From NCBI RefSeq assembly GCF_014145635.1, contig NZ_JACHTC010000011.1:1-64000 (forward strand): a DNA stretch of 64,000 nt, in the 5' to 3' direction. The DNA comes from Myroides sp. WP-1. GTDB taxonomy: Bacteria > Bacteroidota > Bacteroidia > Flavobacteriales > Flavobacteriaceae. Of this stretch, positions 25,977 to 35,128 are shown one piece after another. The position numbers and the translations under genes are program-made. Numbering within the stretch: position 1 is the stretch's first letter; each line of letters starts with the position of its first letter. Under the pieces are notes generated by a model. It did no database searches and was not told the origin of the DNA. It was given only the letters and a program-made list of their open reading frames with translations.

Positions 25977-26334
25977 GAGTGTCGTTCGATGAGTGAATCA
26001 ACTGATAATGGATCACTTTAGTTTGACACGATAGGAGTTAAGTATAGTTTACCTCCAATGTACCTCATTAATGAGTCTATGGTGAGTCTATTAAAAACAA
26101 TCATTAATGGACGCACTATGGACTCATCTCGTACGAACTAGTTAGAGTGCTGCTCTGACGGTACAACGATAGTTCCTAAATGCTATTCTTTATTATATCG
26201 TTTCGTTAAGATAGAGCAAACTATTTCTAGTAATACAATCTTTACTAGTGAAATTAATGTTTCAAAAATGGTCAACCGTATTTAGGGGTATTCAACAAAC
26301 AACAAAAAAACAGCTACAAAAAAGTGAAAAAGTA
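25977..26334. other. Intergenic region rich in inverted repeats, candidate structured RNA
   Basis: There is no open frame of note. Three hairpins follow one another. First, GTGTC 25979 / GACAC 26025 enclosing AGTGAATC 25992 / GATCACT 26011. Second, a 14-base arm 26071-26084 pairs with 26114-26127; all 14 positions pair on the plus-strand RNA if two G-U pairs are allowed. Third, GAACTA 26135 / TAGTTC 26170 enclosing AGAG 26144 / CTCT 26153. None ends in a T-run. It could be a structured 3' UTR of copZ mRNA or a separate small RNA; no -7 element of its own was identified. Confidence 0.4.
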
Positions 26335-26364
26335 TTTGTAGATTCAAATTAAATTGTAAATTTG
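26335..26364 (+). promoter_or_regulatory. Promoter of rpmE2
   Basis: -33 TTTG (26335-26338) and -7 TAAATTTG (26357-26364) separated by 18 bases, an excellent match to the Bacteroidota consensus. It implies a leader of roughly 100 bases before the ATG at 26476. Confidence 0.75.
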
Positions 26365-26475
26365 CATGCTTAAAGAAAATAAGTATAACCCAAAAGTTAT
26401 TTGACGTTTACACCTTTCTTGAAAACAGAAAGCTTCGAAATAGAGAATAGCTCAATTTTTTAAAATAGATTTATC

Positions 26476-26727
26476 ATGAAAAAAGGTATTCACCCAGAAA
26501 ATTACAGATTAGTAGCATTTAAAGATATGTCAAATGATGACGTATTCATTACAAAATCAACAGTTGAAACAAAAGAAACAATTGAAGTTGATGGAGTAGA
26601 ATACCCAGTGTTCAAAATGGAGATCTCTCGTACATCTCACCCATTCTACACAGGTAAATCTAAACTTATTGATACTGCAGGACGTATCGATAAATTCAAA
26701 AGCAAATATGCTAAATTCAACAAATAG
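26476..26727 (+). CDS. rpmE2: Ribosomal protein L31, type B
   Basis: 83 residues, starting [11 protein letters not shown]. It has no cysteines, so it is the zinc-independent (C-minus) paralog. The conserved segment [14 protein letters not shown] is present. It is a component of the large ribosomal subunit. Strong own promoter and own terminator. Confidence 0.97.
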   Translation: MKKGIHPENYRLVAFKDMSNDDVFITKSTVETKETIEVDGVEYPVFKMEISRTSHPFYTGKSKLIDTAGRIDKFKSKYAKFNK

Positions 26728-26750
26728 TCTGAATTTAATCAAGATAACGA

Positions 26751-26782
26751 AAACCTTCCAAGCAATTGGGAGGTTTTTTTTG
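26751..26782 (+). terminator. Terminator of rpmE2
   Basis: AAACCTTCC / GGGAGGTTT stem with one G-U pair, followed by eight Ts. Confidence 0.8.
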
Positions 26783-26799
26783 TATATATATTTAAGATG

Positions 26800-26832
26800 T
26801 TGTGTTTTTTATAGGAGTTTCTCTTAACTTTG
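26800..26832 (+). promoter_or_regulatory. Promoter of the GlmU-family gene
   Basis: TAACTTTG at 26825-26832 is an exact -7 element; TTG at 26800-26802 lies 22 bases upstream as a possible -33. The ATG follows at 26861. Confidence 0.55.
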
Positions 26833-26860
26833 ACTATTAGATGAACCGATATTTATTGTT

Positions 26861-28051
26861 ATGAATTATATTTTATTTGATGGAGAAGTAAGAAATGCTT
26901 TATTGCCTTTTACTTTTACAAGACCGGTAGCTGATATACGCGTTGGAATTCTAACGATTCGCGAAAAGTGGGAAAAGTATTTGGGCTATACTACTACAAC
27001 GGTTACTGAAGAATATTTGGAAGCAAAGTTTCCTATGGTGGAAGCTGCTCAAAATATTATGATTAATAGTGCTTTCTTGCCCAATGAAAAATTAGTTGGA
27101 TTAATTCAAGATTTGCAACCGAACCAAGCCATCTCTTATCAAGATGATATTGTTGCTTTTTTTACTGAAGAAGAACAAGAAGAAATTGATTTTGATGAAT
27201 ATGAGGTTTTGGATTATACAGATAAGTTAATCAAAATCGCGCATAAATGGGATATTTTCCAATTCAATGATATTGCAATTCGTCAAGATTATACGTTGCT
27301 GACTGAAGATCGTATTTCAGAACCTATTCCTTCAACAGTGCAAGTACTAGGTAAGGAACAGGTATTTATAGAAGAAGGTGCTGTCTTGAATTTTGTTACC
27401 CTGAATGCAACTACAGGACCTATCTATATTGGTCGAAATACAGAAATTATGGAAGGGGCAATTATTCGCGGCCCTTTTGCATTGTGCGAAGGCGCACAGG
27501 TGAAAATGGGCGCTAAAATTTATGGGGCAACAACAATAGGACCAGAATGTAGAGTAGGAGGTGAAGTGAGTAACTCAGTTATGTTTGGCTATACCAACAA
27601 AGGGCATGATGGATTTTTAGGGAATTCTGTTTTGGGTGAATGGTGTAACTTAGGTGCGGATACCAATAATTCGAATCTTAAAAACAACTATGCACCAGTA
27701 AAATTGTGGAATTACCAAACGAATACAACAGAAAATACAGGCTTGCAGTTTTGTGGATTAATGATGGGAGATCACAGTAAAAGTGGAATCAATACCATGT
27801 TTAATACAGGAACTGTAGTAGGTGTTGCTTGTAGTATTTTTGGCGGTGGTTTTCCCAAAACATTTTTACCAAGTTTTACTTGGGGAGGTAAAGACTTAGA
27901 CGATGTATATGATGTCGATAAAGCCATTGCTACTATGAAAATTGTCATGAGTCGTCGCCATGTTGAATGGACGCCAATAGAAGAAGATATTATTCGCCAT
28001 TTAGCAGAAGATAATAGATTGGAACGCTTTCAAGCAAAATTGGCTTATTAG
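26861..28051 (+). CDS. GlmU family protein (putative sugar nucleotidyltransferase)
   Basis: 396 residues. The N-terminal half begins MNYILFDGEVRNALLPFTFTRP, the signature of the Bacteroidota NTP_transf_4 family. It lacks the classical glycine-rich GTR loop of pyrophosphorylases. The C-terminal part (about 165-340) is a left-handed beta-helix of hexapeptide repeats, as in acyl and acetyl transferases. The exact reaction is unknown; a role in nucleotide-sugar or envelope metabolism is inferred. It stands alone with its own promoter and terminator. Confidence 0.87.
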   Translation: MNYILFDGEVRNALLPFTFTRPVADIRVGILTIREKWEKYLGYTTTTVTEEYLEAKFPMVEAAQNIMINSAFLPNEKLVGLIQDLQPNQAISYQDDIVAFFTEEEQEEIDFDEYEVLDYTDKLIKIAHKWDIFQFNDIAIRQDYTLLTEDRISEPIPSTVQVLGKEQVFIEEGAVLNFVTLNATTGPIYIGRNTEIMEGAIIRGPFALCEGAQVKMGAKIYGATTIGPECRVGGEVSNSVMFGYTNKGHDGFLGNSVLGEWCNLGADTNNSNLKNNYAPVKLWNYQTNTTENTGLQFCGLMMGDHSKSGINTMFNTGTVVGVACSIFGGGFPKTFLPSFTWGGKDLDDVYDVDKAIATMKIVMSRRHVEWTPIEEDIIRHLAEDNRLERFQAKLAY

Positions 28052-28107
28052 AAAAAGGAGAGAGGATAGAGATTTTTTCAATTTAAACCAGTTTCTACTT
28101 AGTATAA

Positions 28108-28147
28108 AAAAACAAAGGACGAGCCATACTCGTCCTTTGTTTTTTTA
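28108..28147 (+). terminator. Terminator of the GlmU-family gene
   Basis: AACAAAGGACGAG / CTCGTCCTTTGTT, a 13-bp stem with loop CCATA, followed by a T-run. Confidence 0.85.
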
Positions 28148-28211
28148 TTTAGTGTTGCTTGTGCTTTTTACTTTAATCGAGAATTATATCACAAAATACA
28201 AACCACAAAGA

Positions 28212-28310
28212 GCAAACCTCACAAACCTCACAAACTTCACAAACCTCACAAACCTCACAAACCTCACAAACCTCACAAACCTCACAAACCTCACAAACCT
28301 CACAAACCTC
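28212..28310. repeat. Tandem 9-base repeat (ACAAACCTC)n
   Basis: Ten units from 28221 to 28310, one of them with a single change (ACAAACTTC), preceded by one degenerate unit (GCAAACCTC). The period is a multiple of three, so it is open in all forward frames and yields a false Thr/Asn/Leu protein. It lies between a terminator and the 3' end of the convergent barrel gene. Probably a slippage-prone simple repeat. Confidence 0.9.
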
Positions 28311-28349
28311 AAAAAAAATCACTCCTTTCTTCTTTCCCTTCTCATTTCT

Positions 28350-30218
28350 CTAATAATACGAAACCGTTTGCGGTCGATCGTAATTGAAGTTTGGTAAATC
28401 CATGTTGTATTGAACTGAATTGGCGCGGAACACGCTATTCCCAGAATCAGGCATGGTAGGGTAGTAAACTAAAGAAATGGTAACCTTGCTAAATACGAGA
28501 TAGTCGTTATTTGCAACTAGACCTAAGCTAAAGCGAGAGTAGAGTTTAGGATCGAGTAAGCGGTTGCTGCTGTCGCCAATAAAGGCACCTTCAAAACTAA
28601 AATAAGGGTTGAAGCGGAATCCTTTCCATTCATAAGGAGCATACGATTGCCATTGATAGGCCAAGGATAATCGTTTAGTACCCGTAATTTTTTGTGCGCG
28701 TATTCCTTGAATAATACCTTCAATTTTCAATTCATCACCGATATGATCAAGGCGATGTGATCCTATAACTAGTTGAGGTACAAAGAAATGTCTGAATTTC
28801 CAATTCCCCAAAACAAAGAGTCGAGTAAAATAGGTTCCCTCTAAACGAAAGGCTGCTTGTTCGGTTTTGCCACCGTGAAAATGGCCTCCCCATTCAATAT
28901 TTCCTGAAAAATACCCCAATTTAGTATAGCCGCCCATAGAAAATTTAGCACCTAAATAAGCCCGTCTTTTGTCATACCGATCTCGCATCCCACCAGTAAG
29001 CGCTAAAATCTTACCTACTTGAACGTCTTCAATGATATCGTAATTGAAGATGAATCGATCTTGTACATAGTTGGTAGAACTTAAACTAACAGAAGCTAAA
29101 TACAAGCGTTGATCTCGATAATAATTATACGGATCGTACTCTTTTCCAGGGGTTGAGTGGTAGTTTTCTTTTACAAAGCGCAACGAGGTACGCAAATTCG
29201 TTATAATAGGACTCTTCGTTGATACCGGAATGGAATATCCCGCCCAGTAATCATAGGTGTTGTATTTGATTGATTCGAGACTATACTTCATGTCTTGATC
29301 TGGGAGAGAGTCTCGTCTAAAACGCTGTTGCGCGCTAAAGCCACCAGCCCATTTTGCATAGGGAGAGTAAAAAGGTCTATTTAAAGAGACGCCTTTGACA
29401 TAATTGCCCCAAGTATCTTGATTAAACAAAATATTAGAGCGAATAAAGGTATTTTGAATGTTATTGACAGAATAACTGAAATAAGCACCTTGTTTATTTT
29501 CTTTGAAACGCGTAATGTATTGCACGGTTACATCATGACCAAAACCACCGAAATTGCGATCTGTCAATTTCACGCGCATGGAAGAAGTTGAAATAGAACC
29601 ACTGGGATAAATCGTCCAAGAGTCTAATTCTCGAATCGCTATATCCACTGAATCTGGCGAGGAGGTAGGAATAGCCGAGATCATTACTCGTCTTACATAT
29701 CGTTGGGTACGGATTAAACGCTCGGATTCCTTTACTTTTAGCGAGTCAAAAACATCCCCCTCCTTGAAGAGTAAAAAATTGCGAACGGTAAATTTTTTCG
29801 TTTTTAAGTGCAATCGATTTCCCCATACTTCTAAAGATTTTGTAGGCTTTTTGAGGGAGTCTTTTTCCGAATAACCAAAAGGATCTAAAGTCGTGATATT
29901 GATATTTCGAATGATTTTTCCTTCTCCTTTGTCCAAGTGTCGATTGATTTGAACTTCGGGAGCGTGTGCTACTAAGCGCTTGTTGCTCTTGTATACGAGT
30001 TTATTGAATAAACGACCTAATTTACTTCCTTTGTTTTTCTCTTTAAAATTAGCAAAAATCTCGGTGGTATCTTTTTCAACTTGAAAAGGTAGTTTTTCGA
30101 GTTTAGTCGGCTCAAACTTCGGTACGATTGTATCTACTTTTAGAATAGGTCTAACCTGCGCATAATTTACTTGCACAGTGAGACAAACGAAAATTAAAAA
30201 GGTGATAAATCTCAGCAT
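28350..30218 (-). CDS. BamA/TamA-like outer-membrane beta-barrel protein with POTRA-like domain
   Basis: 622 residues. A signal peptide (MLRFITFLIFVCLTVQVNYAQ) is followed by a basic linker (about 30-95) and a POTRA-like region (about 105-215: IIRNINITTLDPFGY.., FKEGDVFD, VRRVMISAIP, VDIAIRELD). A long barrel with alternating aromatic and charged strands follows, ending near PQTVSYY. The substrate or client is unknown; it may insert proteins or lipids in the outer membrane. ATG at 30218 is used because it starts the signal peptide; a TTG seven codons upstream is possible. It follows the DUF4268 gene by 43 bases and may share its transcript. Confidence 0.85.
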   Translation of the reverse strand: MLRFITFLIFVCLTVQVNYAQVRPILKVDTIVPKFEPTKLEKLPFQVEKDTTEIFANFKEKNKGSKLGRLFNKLVYKSNKRLVAHAPEVQINRHLDKGEGKIIRNINITTLDPFGYSEKDSLKKPTKSLEVWGNRLHLKTKKFTVRNFLLFKEGDVFDSLKVKESERLIRTQRYVRRVMISAIPTSSPDSVDIAIRELDSWTIYPSGSISTSSMRVKLTDRNFGGFGHDVTVQYITRFKENKQGAYFSYSVNNIQNTFIRSNILFNQDTWGNYVKGVSLNRPFYSPYAKWAGGFSAQQRFRRDSLPDQDMKYSLESIKYNTYDYWAGYSIPVSTKSPIITNLRTSLRFVKENYHSTPGKEYDPYNYYRDQRLYLASVSLSSTNYVQDRFIFNYDIIEDVQVGKILALTGGMRDRYDKRRAYLGAKFSMGGYTKLGYFSGNIEWGGHFHGGKTEQAAFRLEGTYFTRLFVLGNWKFRHFFVPQLVIGSHRLDHIGDELKIEGIIQGIRAQKITGTKRLSLAYQWQSYAPYEWKGFRFNPYFSFEGAFIGDSSNRLLDPKLYSRFSLGLVANNDYLVFSKVTISLVYYPTMPDSGNSVFRANSVQYNMDLPNFNYDRPQTVSYY

Positions 30219-30261
30219 TGGTTTTTTGGCGTAGAGCAACTCGATTATTGTAACGCAAAAG

Positions 30262-30705
30262 TTAAGTATTTATTTCTAAATCTCGGATATAATCTTCATA
30301 CTCATAAAAGAAAATTTCAAAAGCAGTCATTTTTTCATTAAAAAAATCAAACATCTGATCCCAAGTCTTCGGATTATTGATTGAAACCCCTTCTAAGGAA
30401 ACCCATATACGGCTGATTAATTTTCCATTTTCAAGATAATATTCACGTTCAAATAAAGCATCAGGAAGGTGATCCTCTAAGAGAATTCCCTTGAGTGACT
30501 CTACCTTCTCGTAATAGATTTTTCGTTTTTCTTCATCTCGAGGTTCAATATCTAATAGAACTTCTGCTTTTTTATTGTCGGCGTAGAACTTAAAAGAAAC
30601 ATCCTTAATCTTGGTATTGTGCAATAACCATTTTCTTGGATAGGTTTCAGCAAACTGGATCCAAAATTCTTTTTTTATTCTTTTAGCGTCTTCTTTACTA
30701 TACAT
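30262..30705 (-). CDS. DUF4268 domain protein
   Basis: 147 residues, one domain, no membrane segment. The start EFWIQFAETYPRKWLLHNTKIKD and the later IWVSLEGVSINNPKTWDQMFDFF are typical of stand-alone DUF4268 proteins in Bacteroidota. DUF4268 is also found fused to restriction-type nuclease modules, but no such partner is here. Cytoplasmic, function unknown. Divergent from the Nudix gene, with 51 bases between. Confidence 0.85.
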   Translation of the reverse strand: MYSKEDAKRIKKEFWIQFAETYPRKWLLHNTKIKDVSFKFYADNKKAEVLLDIEPRDEEKRKIYYEKVESLKGILLEDHLPDALFEREYYLENGKLISRIWVSLEGVSINNPKTWDQMFDFFNEKMTAFEIFFYEYEDYIRDLEINT

Positions 30706-30756
30706 TGTTGATAAAGTCGTAAATTTAGGTATGTGTTAATTTGATATAGCAAATCT

Positions 30757-31407
30757 ATGACTTTTGATTCTTTTTTGCATAAGATTGAGCAAATTAAAGG
30801 TGCAACTCCTGTTGGAATTGATGCGCACCGATTGATGATCCCTGTCGAAAGGATTCCCTACTTGTATGCAGAAGATTTTGTGGAGCAACATCCAAAAGAA
30901 TCTGCAGTAATGATGTTGTTGTATCCTAAGGGAAAAGAAACCAATGTATTACTTATAGAAAGAGCAACGTATAAAGGTGTTCATTCGGGACAGGTTGGTT
31001 TTCCTGGGGGAAAATATGAACTCAACGATCTGGATTTACAACAAACTGCTTTGAGAGAAACTCACGAAGAAGTTGGAATAGTACAAAGGGATATTCAAAT
31101 TATTCAACCGTTTACGAAGATCTATATTCCTCCAAGCAACTTTTATGTTCAACCCTACTTGGGGATTGCTGAAAAGGAACTTGTCTTTAGTCCCAATGCG
31201 TTTGAAGTGGCTAATATCATAGAACTTCCTTTGCATGTTTTGCTAGAAGATAGTATTGTCAAAGAGGTGGAAATGAAAACGAGTTATGCTTCTTGGACAC
31301 ATGTTCCGGCATTTATCTACAAGGAGTATACAATTTGGGGGGCAACGGCTATGATGTTGAGTGAACTCAAAGAAACCTTGAAATTCGCATTAAAAACATA
31401 TAAATAA
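30757..31407 (+). CDS. Nudix hydrolase, CoA pyrophosphatase type
   Basis: 216 residues. The Nudix box is visible as GGKYELNDLDLQQTALRETHEEVGI, around residues 88-112, with the metal-binding RExxEE core. The preceding SAVMMLLYPK and LLIERATYKGVHSGQVGFPGG are the extended motif of CoA pyrophosphatases (NudL/YeaB-like). It would cut CoA into 3',5'-ADP and 4'-phosphopantetheine. Followed 78 bases later by a PlsC-like gene with its own promoter. Confidence 0.9.
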   Translation: MTFDSFLHKIEQIKGATPVGIDAHRLMIPVERIPYLYAEDFVEQHPKESAVMMLLYPKGKETNVLLIERATYKGVHSGQVGFPGGKYELNDLDLQQTALRETHEEVGIVQRDIQIIQPFTKIYIPPSNFYVQPYLGIAEKELVFSPNAFEVANIIELPLHVLLEDSIVKEVEMKTSYASWTHVPAFIYKEYTIWGATAMMLSELKETLKFALKTYK

Positions 31408-31432
31408 GGAGGAATTAGCAAATTTTAACCTA

Positions 31433-31459
31433 TTGAAAGTATTAAAAGCATTAAATTTG
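31433..31459 (+). promoter_or_regulatory. Promoter of the acyltransferase gene
   Basis: TTG at 31433-31435 and TAAATTTG at 31452-31459, 16 bases apart, 26 bases before the ATG. Confidence 0.6.
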
Positions 31460-31485
31460 TAGTTCATTAATCAGGATGTAGGAAC

Positions 31486-32316
31486 ATGGGATTATTTAAA
31501 AGAAATCCGTTTGGACATATTTTATGGCTTAAAAAATGGATCATTAGAACGTTTGGTTTTTTAACCCATCAACGTTTTAGAGGTTTTAACGACTTACAAA
31601 TCGAAGGATCAGAAGTTTTACGCCATTTGCCCGATAAAAATGTATTGTTTATCTCAAATCATCAGACTTATTTTGCCGATGTGGTAGCTATGTATCACGT
31701 ATTTAATGCTAGTCTGAAAGGACGAGATAATTCAATTAAAAATATTATGTACATCTGGAAACCCAAGCTCAATCTTTACTATGTAGCTGCGGCAGAAACG
31801 ATGAAAGCAGGATTATTACCTCGTATTATGGCTTACGTAGGGGCTGTTCAAGTGGATCGAACTTGGAGAAGTAAAGGCGTTGATATTGATGAAAAACGCG
31901 AGGTTAACCAGGATCAAGTTGAAAGTATTAAAATTGCCTTAGATGACGGTTGGGTCATTACGTTTCCACAGGGAACAACCAAGTCATTTAAACCTATTCG
32001 AAAAGGAACAGCACATATTATTAAAAATTATAAGCCTGTTGTAGTTCCTATCGTAATTGACGGTTTTCGCCGTTCTTTTGATAAAAAGGGATTGCACCTG
32101 AAAAAGAAAGGGATTCTCCAATCTATGGTTATTAAAGAACCTTTAGAAATAGATTACGAGGACAGTAGCATTGATGAAATTGTTGAACAAATTGAAATGG
32201 CTATTGAGCAACATCCTTCATTCTTAAAAGTAATTCCGCAAGAGTTTATGGAAGAAGAGAAGGAGTTAAACGAAAAGAGAACGTATGATTACTACAGTTC
32301 ATCTAAGAACTATTGA
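31486..32316 (+). CDS. PlsC-like 1-acyl-glycerol-3-phosphate acyltransferase
   Basis: 276 residues. The catalytic region reads ISNHQTYFADV: His59 and Asp65 are separated by five residues, whereas the family norm is HX4D. The later FPQGTT corresponds to the FPEGTR substrate motif with two changes, and VVPIVIDG to the fourth motif. It probably acylates a lipid precursor at the inner membrane. The same variant motif may be usual in flavobacterial homologs (recall, unchecked). Monocistronic with own promoter and terminator. Confidence 0.85.
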   Translation: MGLFKRNPFGHILWLKKWIIRTFGFLTHQRFRGFNDLQIEGSEVLRHLPDKNVLFISNHQTYFADVVAMYHVFNASLKGRDNSIKNIMYIWKPKLNLYYVAAAETMKAGLLPRIMAYVGAVQVDRTWRSKGVDIDEKREVNQDQVESIKIALDDGWVITFPQGTTKSFKPIRKGTAHIIKNYKPVVVPIVIDGFRRSFDKKGLHLKKKGILQSMVIKEPLEIDYEDSSIDEIVEQIEMAIEQHPSFLKVIPQEFMEEEKELNEKRTYDYYSSSKNY

Positions 32317-32323
32317 GCATAAA

Positions 32324-32356
32324 AAAAGGTCATCCTATGGGATGACCTTTTGTTTT
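32324..32356. terminator. Bidirectional terminator
   Basis: AAAAGGTCATCC / GGATGACCTTTT with a TATG loop, flanked by A-run and T-run, between convergent genes. Confidence 0.85.
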
Positions 32357-34971
32357 TAGTATGAAGAATTACCTTCGTAATATGGATAAAGGTTACTGCT
32401 GTCAATAGCGTTTTGAAGAATAGGATTATCTTTCATTTCACCTTTTTTAAGCTTGCTCGTTAACTCGAATGTCACTTTGTTAGTCTCTGTTGATAAACGT
32501 TGGATGGTCATGCTGCTCTTTTGTACTGTACATACAAAATAAGTCGATTCGTCATAACTGTAGTAGTTGTAAGAATCAGTCCACGTTTTTAAGGCAACAG
32601 TTCCTTCTACTAAATGGCCATCTTCGAATCTACTTTTGTATTTTGCTTTGCCATTTTCATAGTAAATACACGATCCATGTAACGTATAATCTTTGATGCC
32701 AAATTGGTAAACAAGGGTTTCGTTCTCGTCGTACACACTGCGTTGCATTGATCCGTCAGGTAAAAGCTGTTTCTCATACACTGTGTTTCCAGTATACGTA
32801 TTTACTCCTTTCTCATAGGTAATGCGACTCTCTTCGTAAGTTGTGTATACGTTGCTTTCATATCCGTATGCAATGAATGTACCTTCATAAGGATATCCAT
32901 CTCTGTATTGTAAATGAGCTATTTCTTCTCCCGATTCATCATAGAATACTGTTGTGTCTAGTACTTCTCCTTTTTTGTAGGTTTTGGTTGATTGTAAATA
33001 GGAGTCGCTATATACTTCTTCTTTTACAATTTCTCCTGCTTCATAGTAGGTTTTGTTGTCGATAGAATCGGAATAATCGCTCTGAAATGTCTCTAACCCT
33101 TCTTTTAATCCTTTAGCGTATGTAGTAACTGTTGTTGAATAACCATCAGTAGTGCTCACTGTACCAGTGTAGGGTTTACCATCTTTATAAGAAGCTTTTG
33201 CGATTTGATTGCCTTCAGCATCGTAAAAAACACCTTCTTTGTTGTAGTTAATCTCAGAAACTAAATAAGGAACAATATCCTCACTGTACATTCCGTTTTT
33301 ATTGGCATATTCTTTTTTATAAGTCAATTGCCCTTTGCTGTATGTACTAACAGATTGAATAGCGTCATTGTCAAAGAATGCATATTGTGTTCCCTCTTTT
33401 TCTACATTGTCAAAAACACCCGTTACTTTCCCCTTAGCATCAAAATACGTAACTTTTAAGATGCTTTGATCGTAATCGCTTTTGTTGAGGATTTCCTCTC
33501 TGCTTTTTTTACCTTCTCTACTGTAGTAGATGCGTTTTGAAGGTCCATTTACTGGAGAAAAGGTCTCTTCTCTCAAGACGGGCTTACTGTCATACGATGG
33601 ATACGGTTCATAAGTAGCAGAATACACAATCTGACCTTTGTCATACGAGATTTTAGTGCCAATTTCATCATTAGTCAAAGTGAGATAATCTCCTTGATAA
33701 GGTTCTGTATAGTATCCAGGTTCTCCTTTTTTAGATTGTAGCTTACCGATTACACTTCCTTTTTTATTGTAATACGTAGACGTGTTCTCATTCGCTTCTT
33801 CAAAAAGTTCTCCTGTAGAATAAAACAACTTCTTCGCTATTAGAATACCATCCTTATAAGTAGTTACAGAATCGTCATCATAAGCAACTCCATTTTGAGG
33901 TGTATATCCATCTTCGTTGTAGATTAATTCTCCTTTTTTACTTCCATTTTCGTTGAAGTATTCGATTTTCTCTAGGTAATAATCACCTTTGTAATATTTA
34001 ATCGATTTAGGAACAAAAGCAGTCGGTTGTGCATAGAAAATAGTTTCTTTCACCAAACTGCCTTTTTTGTATTCAGATTGACTCGTTACTTCATCAGGAG
34101 CATCACTATACTCGTTGTAGAATAAATAGATTCCTTCTTGGTTTGATTCTGAACCATATTCATCTACATCTGCCGTATAAGTTCCTACTTTCGTTCCTTT
34201 GCTGTCATAGAACACTGTAGTTGTTTTTGTAGTGCTAGTGGTTGTTTTGTATTTTACCTGTCCTGATTTATAGTAAAATACAGATTCAGTATTGACACCA
34301 TTGACATAAACATTAGTTGAGATAGGACGGAAAGTGTCATAGTCTAACGTGATTGACGTACCGTTTTTTACCATTCCATCTTCATATGCTGCCGAATAAA
34401 CGATTTCTCCTTCTGCATTGATGAATTGTTCGTCTACAATATTGTTATCCTCATCAAAAGTAAAGATGTATTTTTCATCTGCATTGTCTTTATTCACATA
34501 GATGTAAGACAAGTAAACTCCTTCACTAATAGCATAGTAGAAATAAGCATTTTTATATAATTGCACCATGGTTCCATCATACGGATAACCGTTTTCATAG
34601 GTCAAGGTGTAGTCTTCTTGTGTAAAAGGGTCAATAGACGTAATTTTTGTTGCATTTCCCTGTTCAAAAAACATGTCGAAATTAACGGAACCATCTGCGT
34701 TGAAATACGTTACTTTTCCATCATAAGTAATGGTGTTGTTTTGGTCAAAACTACCCATACCTTTAACTTCAATTGCTTTTGTTTCTTTGTTATAGGTTGA
34801 AATTTCTTTAAAACCTTCTTTATTTTTTACAGGCTTAGCAATTTTGAATGAACTAGCCAACGCTTTGGTTGTAACTTCATCATAGGTATTTACCCATAAG
34901 GTATCTTTTGCCGTTTGACTGTAGATGGCAGAAGAAAATAACAAGGCAATAGGTAATAGTTTTTTGTACAT
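32356..34971 (-). CDS. Exported YwqK/MORN-type repeat protein
   Basis: 871 residues. A signal peptide (MYKKLLPIALLFSSAIYSQ) is followed almost to the end by short repeats with the theme YxxG-x6-Y..G, for example YKSGQVKY, YNKKGSVIGKL and YENGKAKYKSRFEDG. NCBI labels such proteins 'toxin-antitoxin system YwqK family antitoxin'; that name does not establish function. It is probably a surface or periplasmic protein with a beta-rich solenoid. ATG at 34971 begins the signal peptide; a longer frame to 35052 adds 27 residues unlike a leader. It stands alone between terminators. Unusually long for this type. Confidence 0.8.
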   Translation of the reverse strand: MYKKLLPIALLFSSAIYSQTAKDTLWVNTYDEVTTKALASSFKIAKPVKNKEGFKEISTYNKETKAIEVKGMGSFDQNNTITYDGKVTYFNADGSVNFDMFFEQGNATKITSIDPFTQEDYTLTYENGYPYDGTMVQLYKNAYFYYAISEGVYLSYIYVNKDNADEKYIFTFDEDNNIVDEQFINAEGEIVYSAAYEDGMVKNGTSITLDYDTFRPISTNVYVNGVNTESVFYYKSGQVKYKTTTSTTKTTTVFYDSKGTKVGTYTADVDEYGSESNQEGIYLFYNEYSDAPDEVTSQSEYKKGSLVKETIFYAQPTAFVPKSIKYYKGDYYLEKIEYFNENGSKKGELIYNEDGYTPQNGVAYDDDSVTTYKDGILIAKKLFYSTGELFEEANENTSTYYNKKGSVIGKLQSKKGEPGYYTEPYQGDYLTLTNDEIGTKISYDKGQIVYSATYEPYPSYDSKPVLREETFSPVNGPSKRIYYSREGKKSREEILNKSDYDQSILKVTYFDAKGKVTGVFDNVEKEGTQYAFFDNDAIQSVSTYSKGQLTYKKEYANKNGMYSEDIVPYLVSEINYNKEGVFYDAEGNQIAKASYKDGKPYTGTVSTTDGYSTTVTTYAKGLKEGLETFQSDYSDSIDNKTYYEAGEIVKEEVYSDSYLQSTKTYKKGEVLDTTVFYDESGEEIAHLQYRDGYPYEGTFIAYGYESNVYTTYEESRITYEKGVNTYTGNTVYEKQLLPDGSMQRSVYDENETLVYQFGIKDYTLHGSCIYYENGKAKYKSRFEDGHLVEGTVALKTWTDSYNYYSYDESTYFVCTVQKSSMTIQRLSTETNKVTFELTSKLKKGEMKDNPILQNAIDSSNLYPYYEGNSSY

Positions 34972-35070
34972 TTTACTATGTGTTTTTATTGTACAACAAA
35001 TGTAGATAAAACCACAGAAAAACAACATCACTACTTTTAGTGAATGTAGCATATTTCAGTATAAAGCATA

Positions 35071-35105
35071 AAAAAAGTCTTTGTAGTTGATACAAAGACT
35101 TTTGG
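35071..35105 (-). terminator. Terminator of the EamA transporter gene
   Basis: AAAGTCTTTGTA / TACAAAGACTTT with loop GTTGA and an A-run on the left that gives a U-tract on the minus strand. Confidence 0.8.
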
Positions 35106-35128
35106 ATTTATGTTCAGTTGCTTAGTAC

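Noticed and set aside
28137-28397. Open frame of 86 codons through the 9-base tandem repeat
   Set aside because: The repeat period is a multiple of three, which keeps every forward frame open; the product is a TNL repeat, and it starts inside a terminator.
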